Below, in pieces: positions 11,554 through 23,331 of a DNA stretch of 64,000 nt. This stretch comes from Mycteria americana (taxonomy: Eukaryota > Chordata > Aves > Ciconiiformes > Ciconiidae): the NCBI RefSeq assembly GCF_035582795.1, contig NW_027445436.1:7438770-7502769 (forward strand), read 5' to 3'. The translations under genes and the position numbers were made by a program. The notes under the pieces were generated by a model that was given only the letters and a program-made list of their open reading frames with translations, ran no database searches and was not told where the DNA came from. Position 1 is the stretch's first letter, and the number at the start of each line of letters is the position of its first letter.

Positions 11554-12842
11554 AGAAGAAATGCAAGGAGTACAAGGAGATTCTCATAAACTCATGATTC
11601 CAGACACTTGAACTCTTAAGAAAATCACCAAATATTACAACTCTGAAATTAAACCTACAGAAATAGAAAACTTTACAGAAACATAAAATGAGTGAGTTTT
11701 CCATGGTCTTTCATAATTTCTGTATTCAGTCATTTCTGCACAGCCACCAGTGTCATAGGTGGATGAAATGCTTTTCTCATTCACACAGGTCCACAGCTGG
11801 TATAACTCAAAGTCTGAAGAAATGGCAGAGTTTATACCAGCTTTATCATTTATTTGCAAATAAATACTGCTGGCTCTCATTGGTATTTATTTAATTTTCT
11901 CTGTTTATAAGAAAACCACTGTAAAAATGTGGTGTTTTATCCAAAACAGAAATAAAAAAAAAGTTCTACTCTTACCTCTTGCAATATTAATTTGGAGAGT
12001 GCTACAAGAGAATAAATCACATCAGAGCAGACTGATTTTTATTTTTTTTTAAATAACCCCAAGGATCATCAAGATGGGCCAAAACACTGCTTGTATTCAA
12101 ATCATTGACATCAGTACAAAAAGGATCTTGTTCAAGAGGTTTTAAATATAACAATCATATCGTCAACCTTTATAATGTACATTTCATGTCAATTTGAGCT
12201 TTGCAGCAAATGCTGTCTTGTCAAACCGGTTTTTGAAATATATATTAAGGAAATGTGGTTTTGTATAGAAGGAGTATTCAATGAATTAATTAAACTTTCC
12301 TTTCTATGTTTTTTTTATTTAAGGCACTAGCCTTTGCTGCTGCTGAAATGGTAACTGAAGAGAATATTGCAGGTAATGAGCTAAACAACACAAAATGGTA
12401 CCATCCAGAAAAAGTTTGAACAGTATGACATTTACCTCAGGAAGACAAAGCACTGACCTCATGACTTCATCCATCTGCAAAGGACAGGTTCACGAATTCA
12501 TTTCAGTGAAGTAGCAAACACTACTTTTTGTCTGGGTCTTGAGCCAGCTATCAGTACGGAAATTCATTACATGTCATAGGCTGATAACGTGAACTCCTCA
12601 CGTTTCATTCACTCACTGCTTTATTTTCTGAGGCTGGAGTTGAACACTGCTTTTTCCTAACTCACTTGTAAACTATTGTCTGCTACTCATGTTCATGAAC
12701 TGACCTTTCTAGTCTGGCATGCTTCTCTGTCTTTTTTTTTATATTATAATTTTTTACTGCTTTTGGCCCCTCAGCTGCTAAGTCAAAGTTAGTTACATTT
12801 GGAGGCATTTCTGTTTTACACGTGTGGAGTGGATTTCAGTGG
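11554..12842. other. Spacer with no recognised gene, one candidate exon
   Basis: AT-rich DNA without retroelement similarity that I can see. The only structured signal is a splice-flanked 49-bp segment at 12324-12372, listed separately. Confidence 0.5.
12324..12372 (+). other. Possible short host exon (unidentified)
   Basis: A strong pyrimidine tract (about 12298-12320) runs into an AAG acceptor. A 49-bp segment follows, open in the frame reading ALAFAAAEMVTEENIA, then CAG|GTAATG, a good donor. The composition is exon-like compared with its AT-rich surroundings. I do not recognise the protein. It could be an exon or exon remnant of a neighbouring host gene, or chance. Confidence 0.25.
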
Positions 12843-13136
12843 AAAAACTCCCCCCAGTTTTATTGCGGAGTATGATGGTATATGGTATGGAATATCTCTG
12901 GTCAATTTGGGTCAGCTGTTCTGGCTGTGTCCCCCCCAATCTCTTGCCCACCCCTAGCCTAATCCCTGAGGGGGCAGAGTGAGAAATAGAGAAGGCCTTG
13001 ATGCTGTGTATGCAACTGTTCAGCAATAACTGAAACACTGGTGTTATCAACAATGTTTTAGTCACAAATCTAAAACATAGCACTATACAAGCTGCTTTGA
13101 AGAAAATTAACTTCATCCTAGCTAGACCCAGTACAA
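12843..13136 (-). repeat. ERVL-type LTR fragment K
   Basis: The U3-side half of an A/C-type LTR on the minus strand. It runs from the CCCCCCAGTTTTATTG block to the ...AGACCCAGTACA edge, which corresponds to the TGTACTGG start of LTRs A and C. The R and U5 part is missing. It is more diverged than A or C, so it is an older remnant. Confidence 0.8.
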
Positions 13137-13214
13137 CGGGGAAGTTGTATTTCTTTTCCCAGATACATTTGAAAGGTATATAGCAATCCACATTTTCCAT
13201 ATGTAGTCAAAGAG

Positions 13215-14670
13215 ACTATATGTCCCTCAGAGCAATGTTAAAAGGATCTGGAGCACAGGTGGTGGTCTCCTCTATCCTCCCAGTCAGAGGAAGGGCTTCA
13301 GGAAGGAGGAGACAAATTGAACAGGTGAACGCCTGGCCGTGTGGCTGGTGCCATACTCAAGGTTTTGGCTTCTATGATCATGGATACACCTCTGAGAAGC
13401 CAGGCCTGTTGGGAGCTGATAGGATTCACCTGACCAAGTAGGGCAAGAGGGTCTTTGCCAACAAGCTGGCCAGACTTATAAAGGCAAGCTTTAAACTAGA
13501 CTCAGTGGGGGGGAGGAGATGGAGTTTTAAGCAACAGAGAAGAACCAGGGGCTGCTGATGTATTAGGAACCAAGAGGGAAACACCTGTGAAAAGCTTCAA
13601 AGGAATTAGGACATGTTACTCTAAAAAGGTGACAAGGTTGATAGCCCAACTGAAGTGTCTCTATACCAATGCACACAGCATGGGTAAACAAGCAGGAGGA
13701 GCTGGAAGCCACTGTGCAGCTAGAAAGCTATGATCTAATTGCTATTGCTGAAACATGGTAGGACAAATCACACAACTGGAGTGCTGCAATCGATGGCCGT
13801 AAACTGTTCAAAAGGGACAGGCAAGGAAGGAGGGGCAGGGGGGTTGCCCTCTATGTAAATACATGGATTGACTGCACAGAGCTGTCTTTGAAAAACAGAG
13901 ATGAACAGGCCAAGAGCTTATGGGTAAAAATTAGGGGCCAAGCCATCAAAGGAAACCTCGTGGTTGGTGTTTACTACAGGTTGCCTGATCAAGGGGAGCC
14001 TGTTGATGAAGTGGTCTTACCTCAACTACAGGAAGCATCACGCTCACAGGCCCTGATCCTGCTGGGGGACTTCAATCACCCTGACATCTGCTGGAAAAGC
14101 AGCACAGCAAGCTGCAAGCAATCCAGGAGACTCCTGAAGAGTGTCGAGGATAATTTCTTAATCCAGCCTGACCAGAGGAGAAGCATTACTGGACCTGTTG
14201 CTCACCAGCACAGATGAACTAATTGGAGAGGTCAAGATTGGTGGCAGCCTGGGCTGCAGAGATCATGCCCTGGTGGAATTCATGATCTTGAGGGATATGG
14301 GCCAGGTGAAGAGTAGAGTTAGGACCCTGAATTTTAGGAAAGCGAACTTTCAGTTGTTTGAGGGACTGGTGGATGGGACCCCCTGGGAAACTGCCCTCAG
14401 GGATAAAAGAGCAGAAGAGAGCTGGCAGCTCTTTAAGGTCATTTTTCTTAGAACGCAAGAGCTCTCGATTCCAATGTGTAAGAAATCAGGCAAGGAAGGC
14501 AGGAGACCAGCATGGCTGAGTAAGGGCTTCCTGGTCAAACTGAAACACAACAGGGAATGCACAGGCACTGGAAGCAGGGACACCCATCCTGGGAAGAATA
14601 TAGGGATACTGCCTGGGAGTGTAGGGATGGCATCAGGAAAGCTAAGGCACAGCTGGAGCTGAATTTGGCA
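13215..14670 (+). mobile_element. CR1 LINE, ORF1 tail and ORF2 endonuclease
   Basis: 13220-13441 reads as the C-terminal part of CR1 ORF1 (VVVSSILPV and ADRIHLTK, esterase-like in CR1). A spacer follows, then an AP-endonuclease-like ORF2 start: LIAIAETW near 13738-13761, GVALYVNTW, VGVYYRLPDQGEPVDE and LILLGDFNHPDICW. Stops and frameshifts (for example around 14217, where two open frames overlap) break the ORF. The 3' side is cut at 14670 by the LTR at 14671 inside a stretch reading like CR1 ...AQLELNLA; the rest of this CR1 is not seen beyond the LTR. Confidence 0.88.
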
Positions 14671-15330
14671 TGAAAGGGTTAAATCCCTGACAATCCCTGA
14701 CTAAGACCTTACTGTGAGTTTCACTTGCATCCTTGTTCTCTTTTGTTTTCTTCCCCTGCAAAGATAGTTTTAGTTACCTGCTGAGCAGAGTTGATGATAG
14801 GACATTTCCTGTGACTTCTTACCTGATAGGACTAAGCAGGCCTTGAGCAAGCTCGTTAGGCTTCCTAATTAAATCACTGATAACAGGAACTCAGGACGAT
14901 TGTGCCAAAGATAAGCACCAAAGAACTAGCTTAAATCGACCCCCTTGTAACATTCTGAGGCCAAAGGACTGATGAGCTAACTCAATGACTATATATGGAC
15001 AAAGGAAGCCCAAAGGAAGCCCAACTAGCCGACAACGTGAGGAAGACAACGTGAGGAAGACTATGGAAGACCACCGGGAGGGTGAAAAGACCCTAACCCT
15101 AATTTTACTGCGCATGCTTGGAGTATGTAAATGAATTGCGGGAACTCATCACCATAAAACTGCCCTTTTCAGGAAATCTGATGAATATGTATGATTTTTC
15201 TGTATATGAACTGATGTGTTGTGCTGACCTGGCGGAGCAATCCCCAGTGCTGCCCAGCGCTGCAATAAAGAATACCTGCTTAATAGTCATCCCGACTATT
15301 GAGTCCTGATTTCGGTTTTTCACGGCAACA
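14671..15330 (+). repeat. LTR J, tRNA-Arg-class ERV family, sense to TLE4-like gene
   Basis: A 660-bp LTR starting TGAAAGGGTT and ending CACGGCAACA, matching the LTRs at 27286-27925 and 34076-34740. It carries AATAAA at 15264-15269 and two telomere-like hexamers (CCCTAACCCTAA, 15091-15102). Compared with the other copies it has small internal duplications (AGGAAGCCCA and ACAACGTGAGGA repeated). No matching target duplication flanks it (TTGGCA before, CAGCCC after). A short downstream stretch resembles the leader after the spacer ERV's primer site, so it may not be a simple solo LTR. It ends about 456 bp before the TLE4-like start codon. Confidence 0.88.
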
Positions 15331-15786
15331 CAGCCCAGGACCTGCTCTCGTCCTAGTAAAGAAAGGAGGGGTTTGTTTCTTTTTTTTTTTTCCTTCTGTT
15401 TTTCCTCGAACGCGTGTAGGAGGGATAACAACCGAGACCAATAAAAGTTTGCAGAAGGGAAAAAAACCAGAGAGGATCGCTGGGAAAAGCACATACCGGT
15501 GCCAGCGGAAGGGGTTTTTTTCTCCCCCGCCTTCCTTTTCATCCGTCGCTGTCGCCACACGGGGTTCCCAGCCTGCCGGAGCTATCGGAGTGGTGGTACT
15601 CGGCGCTGTCCGGCTCCGGGGAATATGGCAGCGACCCCCGCGAGCCGGGGATGCCACCACCGCCGCGTCTTGCTGTTGCTGGGGGTGCCCTACCAGCCTC
15701 GGGGCGGCGGGGCCGGTCCGCCCCTGCTCGTCGCCGCGCCCTTAGCCCCGCTGCTCCGGCTGCCAAGGCCTCCTGAAGCGGCGTGG
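15331..15786 (+). promoter_or_regulatory. TLE4: GC-rich 5' region of TLE4-like gene
   Basis: CpG and GC content rise sharply from about 15490 and continue past exon 1, as in CpG-island promoters of developmental regulators. The frame of exon 1 stays open upstream to about 15499, but that region looks like 5' UTR by composition and I do not take it as coding. LTR J directly abuts this region. Confidence 0.6.
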
Positions 15787-15831
15787 ATGATCCGCGACCT
15801 GAGCAAGATGTACCCGCAGACACGGCACCCG
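15787..15831 (+). pseudogene. TLE4: TLE4-like exon 1 (coding part)
   Basis: Fifteen codons reading MIRDLSKMYPQTRHP, ending in phase 0 at a GTGAGT donor. The ATG at 15787 is chosen because it matches the family N-terminus; an upstream in-frame extension exists but is GC-rich and UTR-like. Confidence 0.85.
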
Positions 15832-15983
15832 GTGAGTGGCGGTGGTGGGCCCCTGGAGGAAGCGCACTGGCGCGGAGCGGTGGTGATACCGCGGAGTTGT
15901 AGCCATTTTCTTATTGTTGTCCATGGCGCCGCTCTGGGATGGGGGTCGGCTCCTTAAGAGTTACCCTCATTCTAGACGGCTTC

Positions 15984-16040
15984 CCCCCCCCCCCCCCCCA
16001 TCCCATCCCATCCCATCCCATCCCATCCCATCCCATCCCA
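15984..16040. repeat. C-run plus (CCCAT)n microsatellite
   Basis: A run of about 16 C residues is followed by about eight CCCAT units within the first TLE4-like intron. Confidence 0.9.
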
Positions 16041-16304
16041 AGGGCTCGGCTGTTTCGGAGGAGGGGGTGTCCCGGTGGGATAGAGCTAGCGGCGGCAGCT
16101 CTGTCGGGGTGGGGAGTCCGGGGCACTGCGGGCGTCTAGTCGTCGCTGCCACCCCTAGGGCATGTGCCGGGGGTGGCTGTGCCTCCGGGGTGTCTGGAGG
16201 GACGATCACGTTTGGGGGAGCTCCGGGTGCCGGTGGGGGGGAACGCGGCCCGGAGCGGGTGAGACGGGAGGGTGATTAAAAGATCCTCTGCTGATTGATT
16301 TCAG

Positions 16305-16399
16305 GCTCCTCATCAGCCCACTCAGCCCTTTAAATTCACCATTTCTGAATCCTGCGATTAGATTTAGTTGTTTCAATTTTTGCAGGCTCAGTACCACAG
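16305..16399 (+). pseudogene. TLE4: TLE4-like exon 2 with two nonsense codons
   Basis: Flanked by TTTCAG and GTAATG. It reads APHQPTQPFKFTISESCD, then TAG, Ile, TAG, then FQFLQAQYH and a split codon completed by exon 3. The family has DRIKEEF at the damaged place. The three lesions (two stops and one lost codon) cluster within 15 bp, while both flanks match perfectly, suggesting one complex mutation rather than slow decay. Confidence 0.85.
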
Positions 16400-17129
16400 G
16401 TAATGATGTTTACTTTCTCCGAGTCTCGTGTTTGCTGGGCTCTTGCCAATCCCCTCTCCCTCCCTCCCCCGGCTCCCCGAAGAGGTGGCGATGTGTGGGT
16501 GCCAGAGGCCCTTCTGGCTGAGTCCCCAAGATGCACAGGGGACCAGTCACCCTAGCGAGGCTGTACCTCCTCCTCTGAAACCTGCTGCTACCTATTTCCA
16601 GCAGCACCTGGTCCTCCAGGGCGAAAGGCTCTCACTTAGAGACAGGTACTGAATGATAGAAGTAGATTCCCTCCCCTCCACACGCACATGCTCTCTTTCT
16701 AATTTTTTTTTTTTTTTAGTGGACAAAGGAAAAATATGTGGCTAGCTGGGCTCATCCTCTGCTTTTCTTCAAAATGCCGCTAAGGGTGCCCATCTTGTCT
16801 TGACTTAGGTCCCTCGTGCCTTTCACTGATATGTCAAGTGTTGATAACCTGGAAGTGTAGCTAGTGAGCTGTTTCATTATCCTTTAGTTGAAGAACATTA
16901 TATTCTCAAAGTGTCAAATGACTTTTCGCAGGATTGTTCAGTGTGCTTCTGAAAACAAAAAAGTCAACAGAGGTCTTGATGTTTACTGCAGTATCCCTTA
17001 AACTAACCATAGTATTTTTCTTGCAGTTCTGTCATCAGTAACAGGGAAAAAAAACAAACAACAAAACCCAGCAACTTATTGCTTCTTTAAGTGTTCATGT
17101 GTTTGGCTTTGTTTGTGGTTTTTTAACAG

Positions 17130-17193
17130 TTTAAAGCTAGAATGTGAAAAATTGGCTAGTGAGAAGACAGAGATGCAGCGACATTATGTTATG
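17130..17193 (+). pseudogene. TLE4: TLE4-like exon 3
   Basis: Flanked by TTTTAACAG and GTAAGC. Its 64 nt complete the split Ser codon and encode [20 protein letters not shown] plus Met, identical to the family consensus as I know it. This is the coiled-coil start of the Q domain. Confidence 0.88.
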
Positions 17194-18581
17194 GTAAGCA
17201 AGCTGCATAACAAATTCAAAATGTCTCTTAGCTTGGTATACTGAAACTAACGTACATTTGGATTGCTGGAGGCAAACAGATTATAGTAGTGCTGCTGCTG
17301 TTAAGGTTGCATCAATATTTCTATTATAAATTCTTCATTTCAGGGGTTTATAACTTGATTGTAGCAATTAGTTTCTATGCAGAATCTGCTTTTTAATGTT
17401 TTAAGCAATTGGGGATACTTCTTCAGAATGCTAGCAGATTACTTGTCAGCCCTTTAAAAGGCATGCACAACTTTTTTAGGGATGATGATTTCACTTTTGC
17501 TGACTTCTCCCAACTATCATATCTTCGTAAAACAGTTCAGGGTAATCTGTTTTCTGTTAAGAGAGTGAACCATATATAAACCCAAAGCCCACTTCCTAGA
17601 ACTGTTGCTTCTGGGCTGCTGGCTTATTGTTTTACTAAATTCAGAATGTCAGGGATCTGAGCTGTGAATGGGGTTTCCTCGATGGTTGTGGCCTTTCTGG
17701 TTAAATAACTTGCATAGAATGAAATCTATAAATACATAATTACATGATGGATCGTGGTGTCTCCAGAGGAGTTCTTGCTATCAGCTCTCTTGTACATCTG
17801 TGAAGGATTAACTGTTTTCCGTATGTACATGACAAATAACACCCTTATATTTACAAAAATAGTAAATAACCTTGAAAAACTTTACCAAGAGCACAAGTAT
17901 ATGTTAAGGCTCGCATTTGTCTTTTTCACGCCTGATGTGCTGAAGTCTTGGAAATTGCTTGGTACTAACATTACACACTGAACTGAGTTCCCTGCGATAT
18001 TGAGGCACAACAAGAGATCTGTAGAACGGATCATCTGTTTTGGCTCTGAGTTTCCATGTTCTTTTATTTTTTGCATCCCTACAATTTAATTGTGTCTTTT
18101 TTTGTGTTTTTAATTTAAAATATCAAATAACCAGTCTTTTAAAGGTTGCTGATCTATTTCTATGTCTAGTTTCAAGCACTTTAGGCTTTTTTTGGCATCT
18201 TTAATGTGTGCTACGGAATAAAATCTTGAGTACTTTATGTGTGTTTTCTCTGCTTCTAATCTTTAACTCTGTTTTTTGGGGGGGTTGTTTCTTGTTGTTT
18301 CATGGATTTGTTTTGTTTTGGGGGTTTTTTTGTTGTTGGTTTTTTTGCTTGTTTTATGACTGTTCTTTGAAGTTGATAAGAAGCAATGTAGATAAAGCGA
18401 AAAAGGAGGGGGGGAGGGAAAGGTTGCTGTAAGATGCTCTTTCAAATTCCGGGAGCTTTTCAAGGCTAATAAATGTTTTTAGGTCTGTATGTCTTTATAC
18501 AGATGATGTTTGATTCAAAGTGAATTTTCAAATTATTTTTATGACTGCAAGTTCTAATAGAGCCATTTTCTTCCTTCTTAG

Positions 18582-18626
18582 TATTATGAGATGTCCTATG
18601 GGTTGAATATAGAGATGCATAAACAG
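18582..18626 (+). pseudogene. TLE4: TLE4-like exon 4
   Basis: Flanked by CTTCTTAG and GTAGGC. Its 45 nt encode YYEMSYGLNIEMHKQ, the expected continuation of the Q domain in phase 0. No following exon could be found in the window. Confidence 0.88.
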
Positions 18627-21600
18627 GTAGGCAAATATTTTGTTTTCTGTAAGAATGTTCTGTATAATTTATCTCATCAGTCTTAAAACATATGTGTATT
18701 CTGTGTGAGTTGATTTAATTGCATGTTTAAGTGCACTGGATATTTTTTCAGCTCCACGATGCCCTGACACTTCCATCTGTTATATACCTGTTGGCTCCCT
18801 GTTGTGTGTTATTCTGTTGACTTTCTGCCCCTGCACATGCAAGTGGACATGAGTAGGGATGGGAACATGGGTTGTAGCTTCAGATCTCTCTAACCTTTGA
18901 GGCTTACTTTTTGGAATGACAGCTGCATTGTAAACATGTTTTAGGTGTCAAGGGATGTGTATTTGTGTGTAGAAAAATACTATCATCTTCAGTTAACCTG
19001 AACAGATTTAAGATGGAACTACAAAAGCAATTGATGTACAGCCATGCTCCTGTTTCCTACAGGCTTCTTACTTGGACCTTTGTCCAAAAATAGTGTCTTA
19101 GTTTTTCAAACTCAAAAGAGTAAATGAGTTTTCTATGAAGATGTTAGCATGCTCAGTTTTGTGCCTTGAAGTCTAGCACTTAGGCCAAGATTAGGAGGAG
19201 ATTAGTCAGATGGAGCATGGTAGTGTAATTAGAATTTCTTATTCAGTAATGTGTGTGTTTTAACTTTCTCTAGAGGAGAATGAATTGAACATCTGACCTC
19301 TTTTCTAGTGAAGGAACTTTTTATATGGTGGAGTTTAATACTGACAACTCATTTTAGCTAATGGTTGAGCAATTCATCAGCATTGCTGGGGAGTATAAAC
19401 TGCAAAAATAAAGAAATGGTTGGCTGGGAGAAGAAAGATCATCTGAAAATTGATCTGTATGCATTTCTGTTCAAACTAAGGGTTTTGGAACTTCTCTGGG
19501 TTGTGGAAATAGGATTTCTTTATCTCGTTGAGGGCAGGCATATAGTTCAATGGGGTTTTTTTTCCACGTTATTTATTATATTTTGTATTCCATTAGCATC
19601 CCAGTGTCACAGTAGTGATTAGGGCCATTTGGGCTAGATAGTATACAAATACAAAGACGGTGGGATTTCCTGCCTCAAAGCATTTTGAATCTGAAGCTCT
19701 AAACCTATGGAACTTTGTACATATACAGTTTTTTACAGACATATACACAGGTCCGTTGAACTCAAATGTGCTTCTCACAGATGTGATACTTACCCATAAA
19801 GACTCAAAAAGTGTGTTTAAGAAACAGGTGAGAAGAAAAGGCTGTGATTGTAGCTGATCAAATTCTAACTATATGGTTACTCTGTGGATCTGATTCAGAT
19901 CATTGGTACTGATGAAAGACTATTCACTGACTCTTGGAGGGTTTGGATCTGTTCTCAAATGAATAACCATATTGTTTCAGGCTATTAAACCTAAAATAAT
20001 AGGTATGAACACGATTTATAAAATTTACAGTCCTTACAGGTCACCTACGTAGCAAATTCTCATAGGCATTTGAAAGCAACCATTGTAGTCAAACTTGTTT
20101 ATATATCTAGATACTCTGTTTTCACAGCAATTAGTTGTATGTAGACCTAAACTGACACCGCAAAATTCCATAGGATAAAATCAGGTTGCATGAAAAATGT
20201 GTAATTATATTGTTTTGAGGAAAACTAAATGGGTTTTTGTTTTGTTTATTTCTAAATACTTCAGAAGTTGTATGCAATTATGGCGACGGAGACTTCAATG
20301 ATATTCTGGAAAAAGTAAATACTTATTTACAAATAAATATGGGGATTGCAAAGGACCGAATTTTAATTAAACACCATTTCCATTACTGTTACTTCTGTTC
20401 AAATTAGTTACGTAAGTATTGTACTCTCGTGCAAAAATATTTATTTTGTCAGATGTTGACTGAAATTAGTTGCAACTAAAACCATGTCCTATATCGTTCT
20501 TAAATCTGATGTTAGTTCTTTCATGTTTCCCATTCTATTTGCACAGCATTTTTTTCTCCTTTTGTTTCAGCAACTACAAAATATTTCCCATCTTGTTTTG
20601 ATTGCAGTGTTAAGACCCAATTTTTGTCTATAGTGTTGATTGTTTCATTTGATGTGTTTGAAGCTTTTTTTAGCCTTCCAGTTTAAAATCTCTTTTCTTC
20701 CTTCCTGATTTTATCCAGCTGAAACTGAGCAATTCACTTTTTCCTTTCTAAACTCAATCCCATCAAAAATCCTGAGGGCAGTTTGTCTGTATTTCACAAT
20801 GTGATAGCCCTGCAAACCACCTATTTAGTGAATTTTTTTTTTTTCTGTTTTTCACTTTAGCACAGAGGCATATCTGTCTTTATTTGTTTTTATGGGCAGA
20901 CAGCCTTGGTTCCTCTTAGGTTCTTTTCCAGATGTGCTCACTGGATGCCCTTGTAATGGAAAAGCAGACAATAATGCAGTGAAGTTGCCCTTTGGCATAA
21001 TTTGGCCTAGTTCTCAAGGTCAGGTTGGACTTATTCACTTACTAGATTTATGTCTCAAAAGGTTCAAGAGAAGGACTCCCTGGAGTCCTTGAAGTACTGT
21101 AGTAATTGATGGCCCTGATATGTGAAACCTTTGTGTATTTTTCTGTTAAAGCTTCTGTTCTTCTTGGCTGCTCACAGCCATGGTGTATTTATTTTTAGAG
21201 AAATTTTTCACTGGAACAGAAAATGATGGCTGTGATGGAGTCATGACACTGACTTAGCAAATTTGATAAAAGGATAAATGCACAGAGCAGCAATGGTGTG
21301 TGCCCATATGTGTATGAGGAGTGGTAGGAGGAAAGGAGGGAGGAAAAGCATTTCTTTTCCCACCCCTCATGATGACCCATCAGTCATCCTGTGTTGATTT
21401 TGATAGATGACTCATAAAACTGAAACCTATGGGGAATTTGTCATTCTGAAAGGAAAGCTAATGTAATTAGTACCAATTGAAGTATATTTAGTATATTGGA
21501 TTTGATTTTAATTAAGCCTGAATAATGTTGCCAATTTTTAACAATTATGTTTGAGAACATAATTACTCAGTTACCAAAATTTAAATTAAATAGCATTAGA

Positions 21601-21701
21601 ATGGAATTAGAATGGGGCGTTTTGTGAAAGTGGTGTTATAGCCTAAAATATTAACCTAATTTTTTATATTCTCTAGTAGGATCAATAGAGCTTCAAAATA
21701 G
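18627..21701. other. Intron-like DNA, no recognised feature
   Basis: AT-rich sequence without retroelement motifs. It probably continues the fourth TLE4-like intron. No family-like exon 5 (TEIAKRLN...) was found on the plus strand. Short open frames here have no family-like features. Confidence 0.5.
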
Positions 21702-22418
21702 GCACATTCTGAAGAAAAGACAAAAAGTTGGGGATTGTGGGTTACAGTATGAACAGATACTTCCCTACAGTTTTAAATGTCAATAATAGAATAAATGTGA
21801 ACATTTGAATGTGGTCTGAAAGTGCCTATTTATTACTAAGTTTCTAATATAGTGTTGCTACTTCTTGTTGGTGGTCATTCAGTTTAATTTCTGACATTAG
21901 GCAGTTTTAATGTTATGGTAAACAGTTTATTTAAATTGCTGTAAGCAAACATGCTTTCTGAAGGTTTTAATTCGGAATTGTAATTATCACTTAAAATAAG
22001 TGTCTGTAGTTGACTACAGACAACAGATACTTGCGAAGAGGATTGATGGAGAACATAAATAGGATGCAGCATTCACTTCTCTTTTTTTATTATGTTTTTG
22101 GAGGTGGCAAGCCATAAATTATGATTCTCTTTTCTGGTTAAATCTCTATCTTTGAATTAATTCACATGTTGGGAATGCTGGATTTCAGCATTTTTGAAAG
22201 AAAGTTCAGATCTTTAAGAAGATGGATATTAAAAAAATAAATTAAATGACTTTTTAAAATCACAGTAAGAACCCCACACCCTCCCATTTTAGTCCAATCC
22301 ATGTAAGTTTTATTACAGGACTTGGGCAACAGTCGTTTGAGTGTTGCTAAAGTATTAATTGCATAGAAATGAAAGGGCTCTACTAGCTGATAGGATGTCA
22401 TAATCATAGTTGCAGTAG
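21702..22418. other. Non-ERV outer part of left arm
   Basis: AT-rich sequence with no recognised repeat family, lying between the arm's outer edge and the LTR. It is mirrored at 39608-40324. Its presence in both arms shows that the inverted repeat copied flanking host DNA and not just a provirus. Confidence 0.7.
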
Positions 22419-23130
22419 TGTCGCGGATGGAGTGAGAGTGCACTTCACTCGCAAGAGAGAAGTAAAAATATAGTTTATTGATACAGAATAGGGAGTTAAC
22501 AAAGTTCAATGCAACAGTGTTTTAACAAGATTTGATGGCAAGGTACACTTGATCATTTACTGTGTAGAGGACAGGGTCAGACAAAACTGTCAGGGAGACC
22601 CTCCCGTTGAGTCATGAGGTTCGGAAAAGGATCCCCTTGCTTTCTGAACTCCTTCTTAGAGAGGAGTCTAGGTGTGGCTGGATCTAGTCCTAGTCCCAGA
22701 CTTGGTCAACGGTTTATGTCTAAAGGATTATATGTGCGCAATCAATCCTTTATATCACTTAGCTAAGATTCCAAAGTTTAGCATGCTATTAGTCACTTAC
22801 CGAGGATCTGTTGTGGCAAGGAATCTCTCAACCTCGAGGAGTAACCTTGAGAGGCGTCCCTGCTCAAGGGGAGATCCTGGCATGCAGCCTGCTGCCGTGC
22901 AGGAGAGCTCAACGGGCCCTGGGCTGTCCACTATTTAAGGAGCAAGATGATTGACTTATGGTCATATTTGCATATCAGCAAGACGTTTGGATCACTGCTT
23001 CAGGCAGCCCTTGGCTACTTTGTTGCCATCCATCCTCAAGGTCCAGCATAAGCTGGATGCAGCTATCAGGATGACTCCCACTGATGGTTACTGCTTGTGC
23101 AGGGAGCAGGGGGCAGAGCACACTGCCACA
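22419..23130 (-). repeat. LTR E, left copy (3' LTR of arm ERV)
   Basis: A 712-bp LTR, TGTGGCAGTG... to ...ATCCGCGACA on the minus strand, downstream of env. It is the mirror of 38896-39607, where details are given. Confidence 0.85.
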
Positions 23131-23331
23131 CTCCACCCTGTGACTATAGTCAATTCATCTTACCTTCACAGAGTGGTGGTACGGTCACCTCTTGCCTCTG
23201 TGCCATAAATAGTATATTGATAGTTTGTGCGCTTATAGATCCACGGTAAGTAGACAGTGAAGCACTGCTATTTGTTATGCGTTAATTTGTATGTTTTGGG
23301 TGGTTGAAGTTGGGTTATTTGTTTTATCGTG

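Larger units (their letters stand above)
15787..18626 (+). pseudogene. TLE4: TLE4-like (Groucho corepressor) gene copy, first four exons, disrupted
   Basis: Four exons with canonical splice sites encode the start of a Groucho/TLE corepressor: 15787-15831, 16305-16399, 17130-17193 and 18582-18626. The family uses its N-terminal Q domain to tetramerise and bind repressors such as TCF/LEF, acting in the nucleus. MYPQTRHP and the SESCD wording match TLE4 rather than TLE1 from my knowledge of the family. Exon 2 has two in-frame stops (16359-16361 TAG, 16365-16367 TAG) and is one codon short (95 nt where the family pattern implies 98). Exons 1, 3 and 4 are open. The next exon (starting TEIAKRL in the family) was not found before the inverted repeat at 21702. 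TLE4 is Z-linked in birds, so a decaying W gametolog is the likeliest reading; a duplicated fragment is the alternative. Intron presence rules out a processed copy. Confidence 0.82.

Noticed and set aside
15499..15786. N-terminal extension of the TLE4-like protein
   Set aside because: The frame is open but Arg/Pro/Ala-rich from GC content, and the family start MIRDLSKMYPQ fits the ATG at 15787.
15499..16279. Several overlapping Pro/Gly-rich frames around TLE4-like exon 1
   Set aside because: High GC content leaves all six frames open; only the MIRDLSKM frame has family support.
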